Below the pieces are notes generated by a model. The model worked only from the letters and a program-made list of their open reading frames with translations, was not told the DNA's origin and did no database searches. From assembly GCA_023412275.1 (NCBI GenBank), contig JAEYNY010000169.1, forward strand, positions 1 through 7,737: a stretch of 7,737 bases of DNA, in the 5' to 3' direction. This document shows, piece by piece, positions 1 to 6,430 of this stretch. The stretch is from Bacillota bacterium (lineage in GTDB: Bacteria; Bacillota; Clostridia; Acetivibrionales; DSM-1351). The translations under genes were made by a program, and so were the position numbers. Position 1 is the stretch's first letter; each line of letters opens with the position of its first letter.

Positions 1-201
1 CAACAAAACCATAGTTCTGTACACTGTTGCAAGGCCAATTTCAGGATGCTTGGCTTTAACCATATTGAACAGCTCCTCAGTACTTACGTGTTGTCCCGAA
101 CACTGAACCAATGTATCAAGGATTGCCGCTCTTTGCCCTGTAAATTTGTATCCGCATTCCTTTAATTTTTCTTTTAAAAAGCTGCTATCGCCAGTATTCA
201 A
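1..201 (-). CDS. Fur-family transcriptional regulator, N-terminal part (cut by window edge)
   Basis: The 67 visible codons read as the winged-helix DNA-binding domain of the Fur/PerR/Zur family: the early 'KFTGQRAAIL' segment (residues 19-28), a 'STEELF' helix (40-45) and the recognition-helix signature 'LATVYRT' (57-63). The start is a TTG at 199-201, chosen because AAGGAGG lies 8 nt upstream; no better start is seen. The ribosome binding site begins at the stop codon of the preceding Cys-rich gene, so translation is probably coupled. The C-terminal dimerisation domain with the His/Cys/Glu metal ligands is outside the window, so Fur, PerR and Zur cannot be told apart from residues. Its place as the last visible gene of a feo operon with a Fur box argues for an iron-sensing Fur that represses its own operon; that is inference. 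Confidence 0.9.
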   Translation of the reverse strand, partial: MNTGDSSFLKEKLKECGYKFTGQRAAILDTLVQCSGQHVSTEELFNMVKAKHPEIGLATVYRTMVLL

Positions 202-215
202 AAGATAGTCCTCCT

Positions 216-374
216 TCAACTATTTTTGCAGGTTTTCCACAATGAACATCCTTTACAATTTTCACATCCCCGCTTTTCTATAAATATTTTACCACATCTT
301 GGGCACTTTGTATTTTCTTTTTTCTCTGAATTATATTCAAACTGATATTTACACTGGCTGCACACAACTAACAT
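216..374 (-). CDS. Small eight-cysteine zinc-ribbon-like protein between feoB and the Fur-family gene
   Basis: This 52-residue soluble peptide has an ATG start 8 nt after AAGGAGG and lies 16 nt downstream of the feoB stop. Eight cysteines fall in two groups. The first is CxxC at 5/8 and 24/27 ('CPRCG'), a classical rubredoxin-knuckle zinc-ribbon layout. The second is a dense C-terminal cluster at 37, 40, 43 and 49. No membrane segment or signal peptide is seen, so it is not the single-TM FeoB-associated Cys-rich protein known from other Firmicutes. A four-Cys zinc (or iron) site plus a second four-Cys site is the simplest reading. Position suggests an accessory to FeoB or an iron/redox sensor, analogous in place but not in sequence to FeoC. 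Function is unknown. Confidence 0.82.
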   Translation of the reverse strand: MLVVCSQCKYQFEYNSEKKENTKCPRCGKIFIEKRGCENCKGCSLWKTCKNS

Positions 375-390
375 AATTCATGCCTCCTTG

Positions 391-2214
391 TCAGACTATC
401 AACTGAGCCAGAACTCCTCCTACCAAAAATGCTATAGCAAAACTTCCAAGCCAGATTGCTGTTGCTTCCAACTTTGATCTTTCCTTAAATATCATAATAA
501 TTGAAGCTACACATGGTACGAATAACGTAATAGTAATAAGTGCCACCAGCATTTGCGGATTTGTCAGTACCATGTGACTTAGTCCTGCCGCACCGAAGTC
601 TCTTCTAATAATTCCCATTATAAAGACTACAGATGCCTGTTCAGGCAGCTTAAGCCATTGAACCGTCAAAGGTGATATGGCATTTTCGATTGTTCCAAGG
701 AGACCCGTGTACTGCAATACCGTTATTAAAACCGCACCAAGAGCAAATATTGGAGTAGCCTCAATAAGGAAGGCTTTTGCCTTTACAAATGTCTTTTTCA
801 TAACATTCTTAAACTGAGGCATCCTTATTTGCGGTAAATCTATAAATAACTGGGTAGATTCTCCCGGCAGGATTTTGTTCATTAGAACTCCTGAAATGCC
901 GAATATTAAAATTAATAATGCGGTATAAGCTATTATATATTTCATTCCCAAAGGTGTCAGTAATCCTATAATTACACCAAACTGTGCTGAGCATGGAATT
1001 GTCAGTCCCAATAGAAACGTAGCAATTACCCGCTCTCTTCTTGAGCCTAAAAGACGGGTTGTCATTGTAGCCATAGTTATACAACCGAAGCCCAGTATAA
1101 GCGGTATTATTGCCCTTCCGTTAAGGCCAACCTTTGAAAGAGTTTTATCTGAAAGTACTGCAATTCTGGGCAAGAAGCCGGAGTCTTCAAGAATTGACAT
1201 AAGCATGTAAAATCCTATAGTCAAAGGCAGCAGCAGTCCCAGTATATAAATTACTGTCATTGTTAACAATCCGTAATCCCCAATCAATAAACTTCCGATA
1301 AAGGAGTTTTTAGGGATAAAACTTAAAATTGATTCAATAAAAGGTTTGTAATAGCCCTCCATTACTTTTCCTTCTGTAAAATCAACAACTGTCTGTGCTA
1401 CAAAAACTCCTATGAACCAGAACATACCTACCATTATTGCAAGGAGCATTGGTATACCTGTAATAGGCTTTAAAAGCAGCCTTCCAATGGTAGTTCCCAA
1501 ACTAGTTCCGTTATATGAATCAGAAATAACGTTTTCCAGAATTTTATCTACTCTTTGACGCCTATTTTTATAAATCTCTTCCCGTTTACCTGCAGTAGGC
1601 AAACCCTTTCTTTTTGAAAGAACCTCGTCGTCTTCCAAAAGCATCAAAGCTTCTGCTTCTGTTATTTCCTTCAGGTCATAATTATTCAAAAGCTCCTGAA
1701 CACCTTCTGTTTTTATTCCCACCCTTGCATTGGCTATCTTTTGCTTAATTTCATTCATGCCAATACCTTTGAGTGCGGAAGTAGCAACAACTTCTATACC
1801 TAATTGTCGTGACAATTCTGCGGTATCTACCTTAATACCATTTTTAGTGGCTTCATCAATAAGGTTCACTGCAACAATTACTTTTTTGCCCATATCAATA
1901 AGCTGTTGTGTCAAAAAAATGTCCCTTTGCATATGAACCGCATCGATTACATTTAATACCAGGTCTCCATTAATTATTACATCTCTGGCAACCCTTTCCT
2001 CATCATTAAATGAGGATACACCATATATTCCGGGTGTATCCTCTACTATATAATCTCCATAACGCCCGGTGCTTATATCTACCGTAGTACCGGGAAAGTT
2101 CGATACATCAACATACATTCCTGTAAGTGCGTTGAAAAATACCGATTTCCCTACATTCGGGTTTCCCACAAGCACCAGATGCTTTAAATCTTTTTTAGTA
2201 ATAGTGTTTTCCAT
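391..2214 (-). CDS. feoB: Ferrous iron transporter FeoB (GTPase-coupled permease)
   Basis: FeoB imports Fe2+ across the cytoplasmic membrane. The N-terminal G domain shows G1 GNPNVGKS (17-24), G2 threonine in 'FPGTT' (40-44), G3 DTPG (59-62), G4 NLID (117-120) and G5 'TSALKG' (145-150). A cytoplasmic helical linker of about 90 residues follows, then a polytopic membrane domain from about residue 250 to 607. That domain carries Gate-type segments with 'GFGC' (375-378), 'IPCSAQFG' (406-413) and 'FVPC' (565-568). I chose the ATG at 2212-2214, preceded by a GGGGGA ribosome binding site 4 nt away, over an in-frame ATG seven codons upstream that lacks one. At 607 residues it is shorter than E. coli FeoB (773), and its gate motifs deviate from the usual GCNVPA and PCSARLPV. 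The gene follows feoA by 35 nt in one operon. Confidence 0.96.
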   Translation of the reverse strand: MENTITKKDLKHLVLVGNPNVGKSVFFNALTGMYVDVSNFPGTTVDISTGRYGDYIVEDTPGIYGVSSFNDEERVARDVIINGDLVLNVIDAVHMQRDIFLTQQLIDMGKKVIVAVNLIDEATKNGIKVDTAELSRQLGIEVVATSALKGIGMNEIKQKIANARVGIKTEGVQELLNNYDLKEITEAEALMLLEDDEVLSKRKGLPTAGKREEIYKNRRQRVDKILENVISDSYNGTSLGTTIGRLLLKPITGIPMLLAIMVGMFWFIGVFVAQTVVDFTEGKVMEGYYKPFIESILSFIPKNSFIGSLLIGDYGLLTMTVIYILGLLLPLTIGFYMLMSILEDSGFLPRIAVLSDKTLSKVGLNGRAIIPLILGFGCITMATMTTRLLGSRRERVIATFLLGLTIPCSAQFGVIIGLLTPLGMKYIIAYTALLILIFGISGVLMNKILPGESTQLFIDLPQIRMPQFKNVMKKTFVKAKAFLIEATPIFALGAVLITVLQYTGLLGTIENAISPLTVQWLKLPEQASVVFIMGIIRRDFGAAGLSHMVLTNPQMLVALITITLFVPCVASIIMIFKERSKLEATAIWLGSFAIAFLVGGVLAQLIV

Positions 2215-2249
2215 AATATCCCCCAGGCATACCAATAATTTCGGTTAGT

Positions 2250-2471
2250 TCAGCTCACTTTTTCAATAATTATGTGTTCTGCAAGTTTTCTGCTGATAGC
2301 AACTTCCTGAAGTCTGTTCTGCAATATTATCGGTCCAGCCGGCAGTTTTTCAGCACACTTCAGTTTGGAACCTTCGTATATACAAAGGCGGATTGCTTGG
2401 GCACGGATATCCTTATCTTCTATACTAACAATCTCAATGATATCTCCTCTGTTAACTTTGTCTAATGTCAA
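2250..2471 (-). CDS. feoA: FeoA, SH3-like ferrous iron transport accessory protein
   Basis: This is a 73-residue FeoA-domain protein, the usual length for a stand-alone FeoA. FeoA is a small cytosolic SH3-like barrel thought to assist FeoB. Visible family features are the opening 'LDKVNRGD', a central region of short beta strands with 'RLCIYEGSKLKC', and the C-terminal 'ISRKLAEHIIIE'. I place the start at the TTG of 2469-2471, which has AAGGTGG 8 nt upstream. A longer reading from a TTG at 2504 would start almost at the predicted transcription start and has no ribosome binding site. It is the first gene of the feo operon, behind a Fur-box promoter. FeoB follows after 35 nt. Confidence 0.93.
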   Translation of the reverse strand: MTLDKVNRGDIIEIVSIEDKDIRAQAIRLCIYEGSKLKCAEKLPAGPIILQNRLQEVAISRKLAEHIIIEKVS

Positions 2472-2508
2472 ATTAACCGCCACCTTTTTGATAACTATTC
2501 TCAATAAT

Positions 2509-2538
2509 ATATTAACTTAAAATGATAATCATTGTCAA
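2509..2538 (-). promoter_or_regulatory. Predicted sigma-A promoter of the feo operon
   Basis: The minus strand has a perfect -35 TTGACA (2533-2538), an 18-nt spacer and a -10 TAATAT (2509-2514, four of six consensus bases). Transcription would begin near 2502, about 30 nt before the TTG start of feoA. The Fur box overlaps the -35 and most of the spacer, so bound Fur would exclude RNA polymerase. Confidence 0.72.
2523..2537. promoter_or_regulatory. Fur box (7-1-7 type)
   Basis: The sequence TGATAATCATTGTCA matches the Bacillus-type Fur 7-1-7 inverted repeat TGATAATnATTATCA at all but one base. A 19-bp alignment to the classical GATAATGATAATCATTATC gives 16 identities. It sits on the feoA promoter and there is a Fur-family gene at the operon's downstream end, consistent with iron-dependent repression and feedback. 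Confidence 0.88.
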
Positions 2539-2588
2539 TAAGATAACGGTAATTTGTACTAAACTTTTTCACAAATTTTACTCTATTT

Positions 2589-2774
2589 TCAAGGCCTATT
2601 TTGTTTGTCCTTTACATCATAGCCATGACAATCGTTCCCCGATGACTGGCGAACGGAAACAGAAGGTATCTGTCTGCCTTTAAAACCAAAAAGTCTACAG
2701 CCGTAAGGCATTCTGGCATCATAAGTTATAAAGTAATGTTTGCATTTAAGGCAATTGACTTTTTCCTGTTCCAT
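2589..2774 (-). CDS. Conserved four-cysteine small protein, function unknown
   Basis: This 61-residue soluble protein starts at an ATG 5 nt after GGAGG, 13 nt downstream of the DUF1667 gene, so it is the last gene of the oxidoreductase operon. Cysteines at 8, 11, 26 and 49 (CxxC-x14-C-x22-C) could form one zinc or Fe-S site. The surrounding pattern 'CLKCKHYFITYDARMPYGC...GFK...PS..V..SSG.DC' is one I associate with a small protein family common in Firmicutes and Deltaproteobacteria. From memory, members are sometimes labelled uracil-DNA glycosylase, but this protein is far too short for that enzyme and has no glycosylase motifs. Its co-transcription with flavoprotein genes may indicate a role in electron transfer, which is inference. 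Confidence 0.82.
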   Translation of the reverse strand: MEQEKVNCLKCKHYFITYDARMPYGCRLFGFKGRQIPSVSVRQSSGNDCHGYDVKDKQNRP

Positions 2775-2787
2775 TAAAACCTCCAGT

Positions 2788-3168
2788 TTACAATTTTTCT
2801 ACTCTAGCAACCTCCTTGGTTGATATGAGCTGTGCTCCGGTTCCCAGAAGGTCATTTATAATTATCTGATGAAAGGTTACCGGGGCTTCAAGTCTGATTT
2901 TCCTTATTTCATCCAAAGCAGCGGCTATCTTTTCTTTTGGAATGGGCTTATCAGTTCTGACACTTACCAAAGGCAAAGCGCCGTTTATCACACCCACAGT
3001 TGAAGTAATACTTCTCTTTGGACATTGTATTTCGTTTACAGCATATTCCTCACCTTTTTTACATGAAGCATTTTCCACAAGTGTTACTTTGTTATTTTCA
3101 TCGTAGGCAACGTTCATTCTGCAGCCGTTTGGACAAACTATACAAACTATTTCTCGGCTTTTATTCAT
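2788..3168 (-). CDS. DUF1667 family cysteine-rich protein
   Basis: The 126-residue product matches DUF1667: an N-terminal CxxCxxxC (C9, C12, C16, 'CIVCPNGC'), further cysteines at 36 and 49 ('ASCKKGEEYA', 'QCPKR'), then a domain with 'PLVSVRTDKPIPKEKI' and a hydrophobic C-terminal part. The five cysteines suggest an Fe-S or metal site; the ligand is not proven by sequence. The ATG overlaps the stop of the upstream flavoprotein gene by 8 nt, with GGAG 10 nt upstream, which implies translational coupling. In Clostridia and Thermotogae such genes commonly follow GlpA-like and pyridine-nucleotide flavoprotein genes, so it is probably a third subunit or electron-transfer partner, in the place of GlpC but unrelated to it in sequence. 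Confidence 0.88.
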   Translation of the reverse strand: MNKSREIVCIVCPNGCRMNVAYDENNKVTLVENASCKKGEEYAVNEIQCPKRSITSTVGVINGALPLVSVRTDKPIPKEKIAAALDEIRKIRLEAPVTFHQIIINDLLGTGAQLISTKEVARVEKL

Positions 3169-4399
3169 CTATGCATAACTCCAGACCGCTTATATCATTG
3201 AGTTCATGGGATTTCAGTTCAATTCTTACCATTTCGGCAGGATTTAGAGCCACAAAGAACATTTTCTTTAATTGTTTTTCCCCGTCATTAAAAACTATTG
3301 TTTTTCTTTTTGAAGGATTATTAACCCTCATTGAAAAGGTGATATCCTTGTCTGCTGAAATGGTTTGGGGAAGTACATATCTGATACCCTTGCCGGCTTT
3401 AACCGTAATCTCTGATTCTATAGGTTTATTATTTCTTATATACGAAACTGCACTTTTGGCAGCAAGTTCACCTTCCGCAGAAACATAGTCGACCAGATCA
3501 TGTACCTGTAAAACATTACCACAGGCAAAGATTCCGGGTATATTTGTCTGCAGGTTTTCATCCACAGACGCACCGCCCGTTACATTATCCAGAATTATTC
3601 CGGCGTTAAGAGCAACCTCATTTTCAGGTATTAATCCAACCGATAAAATTAATGTATCACAGTCAAATTTTATGGATGTTCCACGTATAGGGTCTCCCTT
3701 TTCATTGACTTTTGCTACAGTTACACTTTTAACCCTCTCATGGCCCTCTATATTTGTCACAGTATGACTTAACAAAAGAGGTATATTAAAATCCTCAAGA
3801 CATTGGGTTATATTTCGTTGCAGTCCGCTGGAATAAGGAAGTTTTTCTACAACGGCCAAAACTTCAGCACCTTCCAGTGTCAACCGCCTTGCCATTATAA
3901 GTCCTATATCTCCTGAGCCAAGTATCACTACTTTTTTTCCTACCATTATATTTCTGATATTAACCAGGTTCTGAGCTACACCTGCTGTAAAGACACCTGC
4001 CGGACGGGTTCCCGGTATACATATTGCACCCCTTGTCCGCTCCCTGCACCCCATTGCCAGTATCACAGCTCCTGTCTTGTAGGTTTTTATTCCATCTGGG
4101 CTTACGGTGGTAACTTCCCTGTTGCTGTTAATATCCTGAACCATGGTGTTTGTTGCTATTTCTATTTGCAGCTTTTCAGCCTCGTCTATATATTTTCTGG
4201 CATATTCCGGACCGGTCAGGGCTTCATTAAACTTTACAATACCAAAGCCATCATGAATACATTGGTTTAATATACCTCCTGCGATAGGCTCCCTTTCAAC
4301 CACCAGAATATCTTCTATCCCGTTCTTTTTAGCTTCTATAGCCGCAGCCAGGCCTGCCGGGCCTGCACCAACTATAACTAAGTCTTTATTTATTATCAT
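3161..4399 (-). CDS. FAD/NAD(P)-dependent oxidoreductase (GlpB-position flavoprotein)
   Basis: This 412-residue two-dinucleotide flavoprotein has an N-terminal FAD site GAGPAG (11-16), a 'GGILNQCIHDGFG' segment (41-53), 'MGCRERTRG' (116-124), and a second Rossmann GSGDIG (161-166) for NAD(P). It also has the FAD-contacting 'GIFACGN' (289-295). The CRER...IPGTRPAGVFTAG block is shared with the alpha subunits of opine/sarcosine oxidase-type enzymes and with flavoproteins beside GlpA. I take the ATG at 4397-4399, served by AGGTG 6 nt upstream; a GTG three codons earlier overlaps that ribosome binding site. The gene begins 19 nt after the GlpA-like gene and overlaps the DUF1667 gene, so the three probably form one complex. 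It likely moves electrons between the dehydrogenase and NAD(P), or another carrier; direction and partner are inferred. Confidence 0.9.
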   Translation of the reverse strand: MIINKDLVIVGAGPAGLAAAIEAKKNGIEDILVVEREPIAGGILNQCIHDGFGIVKFNEALTGPEYARKYIDEAEKLQIEIATNTMVQDINSNREVTTVSPDGIKTYKTGAVILAMGCRERTRGAICIPGTRPAGVFTAGVAQNLVNIRNIMVGKKVVILGSGDIGLIMARRLTLEGAEVLAVVEKLPYSSGLQRNITQCLEDFNIPLLLSHTVTNIEGHERVKSVTVAKVNEKGDPIRGTSIKFDCDTLILSVGLIPENEVALNAGIILDNVTGGASVDENLQTNIPGIFACGNVLQVHDLVDYVSAEGELAAKSAVSYIRNNKPIESEITVKAGKGIRYVLPQTISADKDITFSMRVNNPSKRKTIVFNDGEKQLKKMFFVALNPAEMVRIELKSHELNDISGLELCIDE

Positions 4400-4418
4400 A
4401 CGCCTCACCTATACTTTT

Positions 4419-5885
4419 TTACTTTACCTGTCCGGTAAACAGTTTTGAATTTTTACCTCGTAGAGTTATTTCTTCAGGATTTAATCCTTTTTCATTTTTT
4501 AATATATCGACAATTCTGGTCAGACAGTAGCCACCCTGACATCTTCCCATCATTGCTCTTGCTCTGTATTTTATTCCTGCAAGAGTTGTAACTCCAAGTG
4601 GATTATTTACTGCGTCCAGTATTTCCTTTTTAGTGATACTCTCGCACCTGCAGACTATCTCTCCATACTCAGGACATTCTTTGATTAATGCTTGCTTTTG
4701 TTCCATCGGTAATTCCCTGAACTGAACAATTCCCTTTCTTTCGGCTATAAAGTCATTTTTAGATATTAAATCTTCTTTATTTGCAATAATATCTCTAACC
4801 ATACGGCTGATTGGAGCTGAGGATGTAAGTCCCGGAGATTCAATACCTATAAGGTTTATAAGACCCGGTACTACTTTTGATTCCTCTATAATAAAATCTC
4901 CGAAGCCCCCTGTTTTAGGCCCTACAATTTTTGACCGAATACCGGTATAGCTGCGTATAATATGTTTCATGCTCAGGGGAGGAAGAAGTTCCTTTGCTTC
5001 CTTAAAAAGCTTGTCCATTACATTCTTTGTAGCACTGTAGTCATTTTTTGTTTTAATATACTCTGCACTTGGGCCGATAAGTATATTTCCTTCCATTGTT
5101 GGTGTCAGGTGAACGCCAAGTCCTCCGATTCCGGGTCTTGGAACCGGGTAAACAGGCATATTCAGGTATTGGCTTGTACGTTTGTCCAATATAAAGTATT
5201 CTCCGCGGCAAGGATAAATCTTGTAGCCTGTTTCTCCTGCCATTGAAGCTATCCTGTCTGAGTAGAGTCCTGCACTATTAATGACATATCTGCTGTAGTA
5301 ATACGATTCTCCGGCCTTTATACGGAAGAGATTATTTCTTTTTGAAATTCCCTTCACCTCAGTTTCCAGAAAGAACTTAACTCCATTTTGTACAGCATTT
5401 TCGGCAAGAGCCACCGTATACAGAAATGGGTTTGTTATTGCCGTATTGGGAGACAGCATTGCTCCTATCCCTCCAACATGGGGTTCCAGCTTTTTAACAA
5501 CATCTTCGCCTACAAATTCAAGACCTTTTACGCCGTTCTTTTTACCGTTTTCAATTAACTTGTCTATTCCCGCAAAGTCACTTTCATCAAAAGCAACTAT
5601 TAGCTTTCCTGTTTTTTTATATGGAACATCCAGCTCTTTGCACAAGCTTTCAAAGCCTTCATTTCCTTCCACGCAAAACTTTGCCATAAGACTGCCTGGC
5701 TTATTGTTAAAGCCTGCATGTACTACAGCACTGTTTCTACCGCTGGTTCCGGCTGCTACATCGCTTTCCTTTTCAAAAACCGCAATTTTTAATTGGTATC
5801 TGGAAAGCTCTCTTGCTATTGCACAACCTACAGCACCTGCCCCAACTATTACAATATCAAATTGATTTTGAGTATTTATTTCCAT
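4419..5885 (-). CDS. GlpA-like FAD-dependent dehydrogenase with C-terminal BFD [2Fe-2S] domain
   Basis: The 488-residue product has a DAO-type FAD domain with GAGAVG (15-20) and 'AAGTSGRNSAVVHAG', then a C-terminal BFD-like domain whose cysteines at 412, 414, 449 and 454 (CxC-x34-C-x4-C) fit a [2Fe-2S] site. This architecture is that of GlpA, the catalytic subunit of anaerobic glycerol-3-phosphate dehydrogenase (E. coli GlpA is 542 residues), and of related 2-hydroxyacid oxidoreductases. The ATG is 6 nt after GGAGGG. It is the first gene of a four-gene operon with the flavoprotein, the DUF1667 protein and the small four-Cys protein. No glycerol kinase or facilitator gene is in the window, so glycerol-3-phosphate is the likeliest but unproven substrate. 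There is no membrane anchor. Confidence 0.88.
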   Translation of the reverse strand: MEINTQNQFDIVIVGAGAVGCAIARELSRYQLKIAVFEKESDVAAGTSGRNSAVVHAGFNNKPGSLMAKFCVEGNEGFESLCKELDVPYKKTGKLIVAFDESDFAGIDKLIENGKKNGVKGLEFVGEDVVKKLEPHVGGIGAMLSPNTAITNPFLYTVALAENAVQNGVKFFLETEVKGISKRNNLFRIKAGESYYYSRYVINSAGLYSDRIASMAGETGYKIYPCRGEYFILDKRTSQYLNMPVYPVPRPGIGGLGVHLTPTMEGNILIGPSAEYIKTKNDYSATKNVMDKLFKEAKELLPPLSMKHIIRSYTGIRSKIVGPKTGGFGDFIIEESKVVPGLINLIGIESPGLTSSAPISRMVRDIIANKEDLISKNDFIAERKGIVQFRELPMEQKQALIKECPEYGEIVCRCESITKKEILDAVNNPLGVTTLAGIKYRARAMMGRCQGGYCLTRIVDILKNEKGLNPEEITLRGKNSKLFTGQVK

Positions 5886-5938
5886 TTATTACCCTCCAAG
5901 AGACATCATTACCTATTTTCTTACAAAAATATATTTGA

Positions 5939-5944
5939 ATTATA
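5939..5944 (-). promoter_or_regulatory. Predicted extended -10 promoter of the oxidoreductase operon
   Basis: The minus strand carries TGCTATAAT, a perfect TATAAT with the TG extension, about 54 nt before the GlpA-like start. No good -35 is seen at 17 nt (a T-run lies there), which is acceptable for an extended -10. The predicted 5' UTR is about 45 nt. Confidence 0.6.
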
Positions 5945-6138
5945 GCACAATTCCACTCTTAAAAAAATGTTTAGCCCTTATGTGAAGATTATTTCCGAGA
6001 AAAAATTGTACATTATCAATTTCTTTACATATAATTAATATAAACAAGGAATTTGAAGCTATAATGCATGCTTGCCATCTTTTGATGACACCTCCTTGTA
6101 CATAGACATAAACATGTCAGTTTCGAGAATAAATGACT

Positions 6139-6167
6139 TTGGCTATTTTCGAGCAATATGTTATAAT
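6139..6167 (+). promoter_or_regulatory. Predicted promoter of the repeat-protein gene
   Basis: TTGGCT (-35, 6139-6144), a 17-nt spacer and a perfect TATAAT (6162-6167) preceded by TG (extended -10). Transcription would start near 6174, about 27 nt before the TTG start codon. One of the two TTTCGAG repeats (6147-6153) lies in the spacer. Confidence 0.68.
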
Positions 6168-6200
6168 TTTTTTGATTATTAAAAGAAAGAGTGATGAGTT

Positions 6201-6425
6201 TTGTATTCCCGTAAGGAAAAATATTATGACGGCCGGGGAATTTTAAGAAATCCCGGAGACAGTTTCTTCGATAAAGAAGGAATACTGCGCGATCCGGGCG
6301 AAGATTATTTTGATTATTTCAGTATACTAAGAAAAGCTGATGAAAACTTTTATGATAGTCAGGGCCTTTTAAGAAATTGTGATGAAAGTTTTTATGACGG
6401 TGCAGGAAACATGTGTGAAAGATAA
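6201..6425 (+). CDS. Small tandem-repeat protein (14-residue YD-G-LR repeats), function unknown
   Basis: The only plus-strand gene encodes 74 residues. After a 7-residue basic start come four 14-residue units and an 11-residue partial fifth, with the pattern [FY][FY]D..[GS][IL]LR...[DE].; the tyrosine/phenylalanine pair, Asp, Leu-Arg and an acidic residue recur in register. There is no signal peptide, membrane segment or catalytic motif. Aromatic-rich acidic repeats with conserved glycines suggest a small beta-hairpin repeat fold, loosely like MORN or YD repeats though with a different period; this is inference. The TTG at 6201 is the only usable start because an in-frame stop lies two codons upstream. 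The ribosome binding site (GAGTGATGAG) is weak. It has its own promoter and terminator, which argues that it is a real monocistronic gene. I do not recognise the family. Confidence 0.75.
   Translation: MYSRKEKYYDGRGILRNPGDSFFDKEGILRDPGEDYFDYFSILRKADENFYDSQGLLRNCDESFYDGAGNMCER
6222..6422 (+). repeat. Five tandem 42-bp coding units (last one partial)
   Basis: Units are 6222-6263, 6264-6305, 6306-6347, 6348-6389 and a 33-bp partial 6390-6422. The protein period is exactly 14 residues with no insertions. At DNA level the units have diverged (for example TTA AGA, CTG CGC and CTA AGA for the same Leu-Arg), so the repeat is old and kept at protein level rather than a recent duplication. Confidence 0.85.
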
Positions 6426-6430
6426 ATATA

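Larger units (their letters stand above)
5886..6200. other. Divergent intergenic region between the oxidoreductase operon and the repeat-protein gene
   Basis: These 315 bases separate two divergent genes. They hold the two predicted promoters (minus 5939-5944, plus 6139-6167). There is an isolated strong ribosome-binding-like AAGGAGGTG on the minus strand (6089-6097) followed, 12 nt past AGGAGG, by a 17-codon ATG frame (6025-6078). A short dyad, GACAT-aaac-ATGTC, lies at 6105-6118. A direct repeat of TTTCGAG occurs at 6121-6127 and 6147-6153. I see no tRNA, known riboswitch or convincing long gene in it. Confidence 0.6.

Noticed and set aside
2215..2235. Upstream ATG start of FeoB adding seven residues
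   Set aside because: It has no ribosome binding site, whereas the internal ATG at 2212-2214 has a purine-rich GGGGGA just upstream and gives a normal FeoB N-terminus close to the G1 motif.
2472..2504. N-terminal extension of FeoA from a TTG at 2504
   Set aside because: No ribosome binding site precedes it, it falls at the predicted transcription start, and the extension exceeds the normal FeoA length.
2551..2577. AATTTGT / ACAAATT inverted repeat after the four-Cys gene as a terminator of the oxidoreductase operon
   Set aside because: The stem is seven weak A/T-rich pairs with a 13-nt loop and no T-run follows on the minus strand, so read-through into the feo operon cannot be excluded.
2589..2774. 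Uracil-DNA glycosylase label for the 61-residue protein
   Set aside because: Four cysteines alone do not make that enzyme; the protein is about a third of the needed length and has no glycosylase active-site motifs.
3018..3488. 156-codon open frame on the plus strand opposite the flavoprotein and DUF1667 genes
   Set aside because: It lies antisense to two well-supported genes, has no family resemblance, and is composed as expected for a shadow frame.
5446..5865. 139-codon open frame on the plus strand opposite the GlpA-like gene
   Set aside because: Rich in Pro/Ser/Thr as is typical of the reverse complement of a coding region, with no ribosome binding site and no recognisable domain.
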